From contig REEF01000287.1 of NCBI GenBank assembly GCA_007695205.1, positions 1 to 8,881 on the forward strand: DNA of 8,881 nt. Reading direction: 5' to 3'. Every line of letters begins with the position of its first letter. The stretch's first letter is position 1. The notes under the pieces are model-generated. The model saw nothing but the letters and a program-made list of their open reading frames with translations, made no database searches and was not told where the DNA came from. The stretch comes from Planctomycetaceae bacterium. GTDB lineage: Bacteria > Planctomycetota > Planctomycetia > Pirellulales > Pirellulaceae. The translations under genes were made by a program, and so were the position numbers. Positions 4,852 to 8,881 of this stretch are shown one piece after another.

Positions 4852-6636
4852 CTACTGTCGCGTTTTGCAGAAGGGGTCGGGAGTCGTTTTCGGAGAGAGC
4901 GTTTTCCACATGGTTCGTTGTTGCTCGAAAACGACTCCCGACCCCGTTCGCGCTGAGTCGGAATCGCCCAGCTCGTAATGCAGCAAGGCGACATTGCCGA
5001 ACGTATGGTGTTCCACCAGCCGCATGGGGGCACCATCGATGGTCGGGGATCGAGCCAACCGGCGACGAAGCATCGTGATGTCTCGCGGTGTTCCCGCCAG
5101 CAGCATCCAAACGCGGCCCGTCCGGAGGATGCGATCGAGTTGCGGTTGCGTGAAATCGCCTCGCCATCGAAAGGGCAGCGGTACCAAGTTCTCGTCCGGA
5201 ATATCGAGATGATAGATGCCCAGCACCGGTAATAGGCAGTAATCGTGCAATCGCGGCGTGGTGTCACTGCGCAGCCGGTCGGCTTCGATCAGCCCGCTGC
5301 GGACAAAGATCGGAATGTCTTTCCCAGCCGTTCGCTGCCGCAGTAAGTCCACCGCACCTCGCCAATCCTGCCGCCGGTCTCCGATCACCCGACCGTCGTG
5401 CAGCCACTGGGGCACCAACGCCCCATGCCCGATCAACGTAGCGGTGACTGCCAAGCCACCAGCCAGCCGGATCAGCCCGTTCGGGTACCGGCTGAAGATC
5501 AGGCCTGCCAACAGCGCTGGCGCGGCTGCGGAAACCACCAGATAACGCGGGAAGAATAAACGAGCCACATCGGAAACGGTCAACAACCAGGCCAGACTCA
5601 ACGGGACGAACAGCCAACAGATCAGCACGACCAGCAGACGCGGATCGAGGCCAATTCGGGCGCCCGTCGACCAGCGCCCCGGGGGCCGCTCGAGCTGTGA
5701 TGACGACTCGCCTGACATGGCCGATCGCGACGCATAACTCCGAATGCCGCGCCAGCCAAAGTGCAACAGCCACCCAACCGCACCGATCACCGCGGGCAGC
5801 ACCAGGTAGATGCCCAGCGGAAAGACGGCCAGAATCCTGCGGATCGGTACCTGGCTGGAAATAAAGGCCGACCAGGCGTCACGATGAGCGGCGATCTGCA
5901 ATACCCACGGCAGCGAGGGGAATATGCCGATCGCGATGCACGTTAAATCGATGGCCAAGCAGCGAATTCGATAGGACGGGCGACTGCGCGGAAAAATCGA
6001 TAACACCGCGTAGGCAATCAACTCGGCCGCCAACAACAACACCGATGTGTAATGCAGGTAGTAAACCAACCAAGCCGTCAAAACCCACGCCACTCGCCAA
6101 CCAACTCGGGGCCGCGATAAGATCATCACAAAAAGGGCGATGTGAATCAGCCCGACCAACTGGACCCACGCGTAAGGACGTGCCTCTTGAGCATAAAACA
6201 GACAAGTTCGATCTACGGTCAGCAGCAGGGCCACGAGCCAACCCGAGCTTCGTGAACCGGTCCAACCAGCGACCAACCAACCGCCCAGCCCGACCAAACC
6301 AACACCAGCCAGCAACGAGGGCAAGCGGACGGCCAGTTCGTCCAGGCCCATGACCCACGTCGTCACGCCGACCAGATAGAAATACAAAGGGCTTTGATTG
6401 CCGATCTGGGCACGCCATGCGATCTCATGCCAACTGTCCGCAACCGTCCACGCGGTGTGCAGTTCGTCCAACCACAGGCTCTCGCGGACCTGAACCAGAC
6501 GCAACCAAAAAGCCAGCAGCAGGATGGCCCCTAACACGAGCAGAAAAGAACGATCGATAACGCCACGCGTCCGCCCACCCATGGCCGGCGCCAGGTGCGC
6601 CGGTTTTGAGCTGGAATCGGACGCGTCAGCCGTCAT
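4852..6636 (-). CDS. GT-C family membrane glycosyltransferase (ArnT/PMT-like)
   Basis: This 594-residue integral membrane enzyme is expected to transfer a sugar from a polyprenyl-phosphate donor to an acceptor on the outer face of the cytoplasmic membrane. About ten hydrophobic helices lie between residues 30 and 405 (first at 30-49). The first extracytoplasmic loop carries the GT-C acidic pair D57-E58 in LWLDELHT. YAQEARPYAW (148-157) and the FFPRYLV segment (361-367) are also typical of the glycosyltransferase-39-like group. A soluble C-terminal domain (about 406-556) contains DWRGAVDLL (424-432). The ATG at 6636 overlaps the TGA of the upstream gene (ATGA), indicating translational coupling; ATG 6582 is an alternative. 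Residues about 564-588 are encoded by a 20-bp inverted repeat and its loop, so the natural C-terminus probably lay near residue 557 and the tail was added by insertion. Donor and acceptor cannot be deduced; lipid or surface glycan decoration is likely. Confidence 0.88.
   Translation of the reverse strand: MTADASDSSSKPAHLAPAMGGRTRGVIDRSFLLVLGAILLLAFWLRLVQVRESLWLDELHTAWTVADSWHEIAWRAQIGNQSPLYFYLVGVTTWVMGLDELAVRLPSLLAGVGLVGLGGWLVAGWTGSRSSGWLVALLLTVDRTCLFYAQEARPYAWVQLVGLIHIALFVMILSRPRVGWRVAWVLTAWLVYYLHYTSVLLLAAELIAYAVLSIFPRSRPSYRIRCLAIDLTCIAIGIFPSLPWVLQIAAHRDAWSAFISSQVPIRRILAVFPLGIYLVLPAVIGAVGWLLHFGWRGIRSYASRSAMSGESSSQLERPPGRWSTGARIGLDPRLLVVLICWLFVPLSLAWLLTVSDVARLFFPRYLVVSAAAPALLAGLIFSRYPNGLIRLAGGLAVTATLIGHGALVPQWLHDGRVIGDRRQDWRGAVDLLRQRTAGKDIPIFVRSGLIEADRLRSDTTPRLHDYCLLPVLGIYHLDIPDENLVPLPFRWRGDFTQPQLDRILRTGRVWMLLAGTPRDITMLRRRLARSPTIDGAPMRLVEHHTFGNVALLHYELGDSDSARTGSGVVFEQQRTMWKTLSPKTTPDPFCKTRQ
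4873..4945. repeat. REP-like 20-bp perfect inverted pair with 33-base loop
   Basis: GGGGTCGGGAGTCGTTTTCG (4873-4892) is repeated as its exact reverse complement at 4926-4945, separated by 33 bases. The same core recurs at both window edges (bases 1-14 and 8850-8860). In RNA it would form a 20-pair stem. It lies in frame inside the 3' end of the glycosyltransferase gene and 84-156 bases upstream of the predicted hsp20 start site. The paired arrangement and GGAG-containing arms resemble BIMEs made by REP-associated transposases. That link is an inference, and no transposase gene is present here. Confidence 0.7.
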
Positions 6637-7355
6637 CGAACATAGTCCGCGTCCAATTGAAAGTAGACACCGCCCAGGCCCGAAACGGGCTTCAGTTGAC
6701 GGTCAACTCGCAAGATCCCAGCCAAGCTGCGTTTTCGAGTCGAATAGTGGGTACGATGGGGGTCTCGGAGCGTCACCTCCATCATGTGCGTCAATTCGGG
6801 CTGGCCGCCGAAGCAACAAGTCCCCAAGTCCGGCACCATGATGAACCGCCGAATGTTCTGCTGTTGACCATCCGGATAAACATAACCCTTGACAAAGATC
6901 CGTTCACCGTCCAACTCCAACGCGCGAGGCGAAACGGGCAACTCGGGATGATGCCGACTGGGCTGCAACTCTCGAAAACTGATGCGAGTCGCGCCTTCGG
7001 GTACCTCGGTAAAATAAATGTACGTGTGCAATGAAGTCGCGCTCAGCAGCAACAGCGCATTGCCCACGATGCCCGTGATCGCCACACCTCGCCCCGAAAA
7101 CTCGATCGGATATCGGCGTATCGTTCGCAAAGCCCAGAAACCTAAGACCAGGCCCAAGCCCGGCAGGACCATCAAGGGTACGGCCGTCAAAGCAGAAAGG
7201 CCGAGAAGCCCGATGATCACACTGGCCACCGCCGTACGGCAGAGTGCCCGATATGGCACATAGGCTTCCCGTACATCCAGCTCGTCACCGCCATCGTACT
7301 GCAAATCCAGCCCCTCAGTAGACGCGATTTGCTCCTCATAAACGGTCGCATTCAT
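6633..7355 (-). CDS. Membrane protein: DUF4190-like helices plus TCCFGG-containing soluble domain
   Basis: This 240-residue protein is of unknown function. The N-terminal 36 residues are acidic and cytoplasmic-looking. Two hydrophobic stretches follow (about 42-76 and 90-115), with a GLGLVLGFWALRTIRR turn between them, as in DUF4190 proteins. The rest (about 120-240) is soluble and should lie on one side of the membrane. It contains LDGERIFVKGYVYP (148-161), FIMVPDLGTCCFGG (171-184) with adjacent C180 and C181, and a PELTHMMEV segment. This pattern resembles DUF3299-type domains seen in Planctomycetes and Proteobacteria (recognised from memory, not searched). The start at 7355 is supported by AGAGGA six bases upstream. 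The stop codon overlaps the glycosyltransferase ATG, so the two are co-translated and may work on the same envelope process. The cysteine pair could bind metal or form a disulfide; neither is shown. Confidence 0.85.
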   Translation of the reverse strand: MNATVYEEQIASTEGLDLQYDGGDELDVREAYVPYRALCRTAVASVIIGLLGLSALTAVPLMVLPGLGLVLGFWALRTIRRYPIEFSGRGVAITGIVGNALLLLSATSLHTYIYFTEVPEGATRISFRELQPSRHHPELPVSPRALELDGERIFVKGYVYPDGQQQNIRRFIMVPDLGTCCFGGQPELTHMMEVTLRDPHRTHYSTRKRSLAGILRVDRQLKPVSGLGGVYFQLDADYVR

Positions 7356-7549
7356 TTCAAATCCTCTCTCGATCGGAAGATTAACGTGTTCTGGTAACCT
7401 ACTTTTCTTCGTGTAGATCCCGATAAACGGGTATTCATCGCCAGGATATCAACGATACCCTTTTCTCGCGCATTCGCGCCCCAAGGTGGTCGTTGCTACG
7501 TCTTTCGCGCAGGGAAAGTTCACAGGACGGCTCCGCATAACCGGCTGAA
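7356..7549. other. Intergenic gap, nothing firm found
   Basis: These 194 bases separate the exported-protein gene from the DUF4190-like gene. I see no clear promoter with both -35 and -10 boxes, no U-tract terminator on the minus strand, and no coding sequence on either strand with plausible composition. Small hairpins exist (CCCG-ATAAA-CGGG at 7420-7432; an imperfect stem near 7444-7460) but have no clear role. Whether the exported-protein gene is cotranscribed with the next two genes cannot be decided here. Confidence 0.4.
7362..7367 (-). promoter_or_regulatory. Ribosome binding site of the DUF4190-like gene
   Basis: AGAGGA on the minus strand, six bases before ATG 7355, sits at good spacing and supports that start codon. 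The downstream glycosyltransferase has no comparable site and depends on coupling to this gene. Confidence 0.65.
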
Positions 7550-8713
7550 TCACGACGGATCCTCCGCAGAGAAGGCCCCTGAGCTGAATGGCAGGAAAAC
7601 CCGCGCTCGCTGGACGGCGTCTGGATCGATCTTTTCGAGTTCTTGGATGTATTGTTTCGCCTCCGGCTTTGGGCACACCAACAGATAGCTGACGACCGGC
7701 ACGCGAACCCAACTGGATTCTTCGTCGGCCTCCTTGAATAATCGTACCAGACGCTCGATCTGTGACCAGTCCTCCCAGCGAGCCAAGTCGGGAATTACTA
7801 GGTCGGCCAATGGTGGTCGATCCAGCATGTATCGCAATCCCTCCAGGATTCGCGTTCGAGGGATCACGTCGGTTTCGGTACCGTGAAATCGCAAGGCGAT
7901 GATCGCTGCGTAGCTATCGGCATAATCGGCCTCGTGGTTTTTCAGAAACAGCTCTTCGACCAGCGGCATCCCGGCCTGGCCGACCAGCGTCAGGTAGCAG
8001 CCGATCATCGCGTCCAATCCCGCCCGTTTCCGACGGTCCTCGGACCGCATCATCCGCTCCAGCATCTTCGCATCCTCCGGGCCGCCACAAACACTCAACA
8101 GCACCAGATACAAGCGGCGACGATGCACGGGCAGTTCGGGGTCGCTGATCCACTGGACGATCTGACCACGATCCAGATCCGGCTTCAGGTCTTGGATCGT
8201 GCTGTACGGCGACCGAGCGAATTCGTCGTAAGCATCTCGAGCCAGCATCTCGTCCTGGTCCTCCAGATGCTTCAGGAAAAACCGCAGTCGATCGGTACCC
8301 TCGTCCGGCAGTCCGTCCAGGCTGCGCAGATAGGCGGCCGCTCGCCCCGAGATCCGCGACGGAGTGGACCAGGTAATCTGAGGCGGTTCAACACCCACAA
8401 TCAGAAAAAGGTCTCCCACCTCGCCGGACGAGAAGAATATCGTCTGGACCGTCTTGGTGGCCCCCAACGCCTCGGCGCCTTTCAGCACTTCGTTGATTTC
8501 GAACGTCCCGGTGGGGATTTCCTGATCTTCCGAGGCGCCGAAGATGGCGGCCGGGGGGACGGTCAAACGGGCGATCACCACGACATCCATCGCGGCCATT
8601 TCTTCCGAGAACGTTTGTCCAATGGGAGAGCAGAACGGGCACGCCGATGCGATGGAGGGACCAACTAAAAGGACCAATAAAGCGATGGCTCGGTGATACT
8701 CTGCCGACAACAT
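7550..8713 (-). CDS. Exported CPFC protein with helical-repeat-like C-terminal half
   Basis: I do not recognise a characterised function. From ATG 8713 the product has 387 residues. Residues 1-24 form a signal peptide (hydrophobic core IALLVLLVGPSIASA, cleavage after ASA), so the mature protein would start with C25-P-F-C28. Lipidation at C25 is possible but the lipobox is poor. Residues 25-130 look beta-rich: FSEEMAAMDVVVIARLT, then GTFEINEVLKG, then FLIVG. This order resembles TIMP/NTR-like secreted modules that begin with a Cys motif (inference). Residues about 144-374 are predicted all-helical, with paired helices as in HEAT-like repeats. The frame is open 21 codons further to a TTG at 8776, but that would give an unusually long n-region before the signal core, and a candidate promoter overlaps it. 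Similar CPFC proteins occur in Planctomycetes, as I recall. It is the first gene of the minus-strand series here. Confidence 0.85.
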   Translation of the reverse strand: MLSAEYHRAIALLVLLVGPSIASACPFCSPIGQTFSEEMAAMDVVVIARLTVPPAAIFGASEDQEIPTGTFEINEVLKGAEALGATKTVQTIFFSSGEVGDLFLIVGVEPPQITWSTPSRISGRAAAYLRSLDGLPDEGTDRLRFFLKHLEDQDEMLARDAYDEFARSPYSTIQDLKPDLDRGQIVQWISDPELPVHRRRLYLVLLSVCGGPEDAKMLERMMRSEDRRKRAGLDAMIGCYLTLVGQAGMPLVEELFLKNHEADYADSYAAIIALRFHGTETDVIPRTRILEGLRYMLDRPPLADLVIPDLARWEDWSQIERLVRLFKEADEESSWVRVPVVSYLLVCPKPEAKQYIQELEKIDPDAVQRARVFLPFSSGAFSAEDPS

Positions 8714-8724
8714 CGGGACAAATC

Positions 8725-8752
8725 TCGCTGAGAAAGGACAACGGATCAGCGA
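8725..8752 (-). repeat. 7-bp inverted repeat in the leader of the exported-protein gene
   Basis: TCGCTGA (8725-8731) and TCAGCGA (8746-8752) are perfect reverse complements with a 14-base spacer. The repeat ends 11 bases before ATG 8713 and begins near the predicted transcription start. It could be a leader hairpin or an operator straddling the start site. With no visible Shine-Dalgarno, it may affect ribosome access. Confidence 0.35.
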
Positions 8753-8755
8753 CCT

Positions 8756-8784
8756 ATTGTTTCGAACATCCACCAACTCGCCAA
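8756..8784 (-). promoter_or_regulatory. Weak sigma-70-type promoter candidate for the exported-protein gene
   Basis: On the minus strand TTGGCG (8784-8779) and AACAAT (8761-8756) are separated by exactly 17 bases, each with 4 of 6 consensus matches. Transcription would begin near 8749, leaving a leader of about 36 bases to ATG 8713. It is the only reasonable candidate in the gap but is weak in both boxes. Confidence 0.25.
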
Positions 8785-8811
8785 CCCCCCTTTTCTTGCG
8801 GACTACGGTCG

Positions 8812-8866
8812 TAAGTGCCCGGCCAGGTATTTCTTGGTGGAATTGGCGGAAGGGGTCGGGGTGGCT
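8812..8866 (+). repeat. Dispersed repeat unit, right-edge copy
   Basis: This is the inverted partner of the repeat at 1-55. On the plus strand it reads TAAG, CCCGGCCA, TATTTCTTGGTGGAAT, GGCGGAAGGGGTCGGG, the same order as the minus strand of the left edge. Similarity fades after 8860, where GTGGCTCC replaces AGTCG. It lies upstream of the exported-protein gene and continues towards the window end, so its full extent is not visible. Nothing codes in 8785-8881. Confidence 0.6.
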
Positions 8867-8881
8867 CCGCAGTTCGCGTTT

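Noticed and set aside
7883..8668. Plus-strand open frame (261 codons) opposite the exported-protein gene
   Set aside because: Histidine- and glutamine-rich shadow frame; the minus-strand product has a clear signal peptide and orderly helices.
8714..8776. Upstream TTG start extending the exported protein by 21 residues
   Set aside because: It would place 29 residues before the hydrophobic core of the signal peptide and overlaps the only promoter candidate. A G-rich stretch upstream of the TTG could act as a ribosome binding site, so it is not fully excluded.
1..8881. CRISPR array, tRNA, transposase or phage genes
   Set aside because: No regularly spaced direct repeats, no cloverleaf-type sequences, and no transposase, integrase or phage protein motifs in any frame. 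The only repeats are the REP-like units described.

Overview
The window carries six protein genes, all on the minus strand, and looks like chromosomal DNA of a planctomycete, probably of the Pirellulales type. That assignment is an inference. It rests on the large CHASE/PAS hybrid kinase, on a DUF4190-type membrane protein ending in a TCCFGG-containing domain, on a secreted protein whose mature form starts with CPFC, and on Shine-Dalgarno sites that are strong for some genes and absent for others. I see no tRNA, rRNA, CRISPR array, transposase gene or phage gene.

In the direction of transcription (right to left) the order is as follows. (1) An exported protein with a CPFC N-terminus and a helical-repeat-like C-terminal half (8713-7550). 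(2) A two-helix membrane protein with a DUF4190-like N-terminus and a soluble C-terminal domain (7355-6633). (3) A GT-C (ArnT/PMT-like) membrane glycosyltransferase (6636-4852), joined to gene 2 by an ATGA stop/start overlap, so the two are translationally coupled. (4) and (5) Two tandem small heat-shock proteins (4694-4248 and 4144-3752), each with a good ribosome binding site. (6) A CHASE-PAS-PAS-HisKA-HATPase-REC-REC hybrid histidine kinase (3577-53).

The best regulatory signal lies upstream of the first small heat-shock gene. It is a perfect match to the sigma-54 -24/-12 consensus (TTGGCACG-N4-TTGCA), followed by a leader with a stable 5'-proximal hairpin. A second hairpin, closed by a UUCG tetraloop, sits between the two hsp20 genes. 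A textbook Rho-independent terminator closes the hsp20 pair and separates it from the kinase gene. That terminator also shows that the longest possible kinase reading frame is too long at its N-terminus. The chaperone pair therefore looks like its own sigma-54-driven stress unit, and the kinase has its own weak promoter candidate.

A repeat family built on the core AAGGGGTCGGG occurs three times. One copy lies at the left edge (1-55, abutting the kinase stop codon), one at the right edge (about 8812-8866, opposite orientation), and one is a 20-bp perfect inverted pair inside the 3' end of the glycosyltransferase gene (4873-4945). It resembles REP/BIME-type dispersed repeats and appears to have supplied the last ~30 codons of the glycosyltransferase. 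There is no stretch over 300 bases without a gene. The longest gaps are 7356-7549, 3578-3751, 8714-8881 and 4740-4851.
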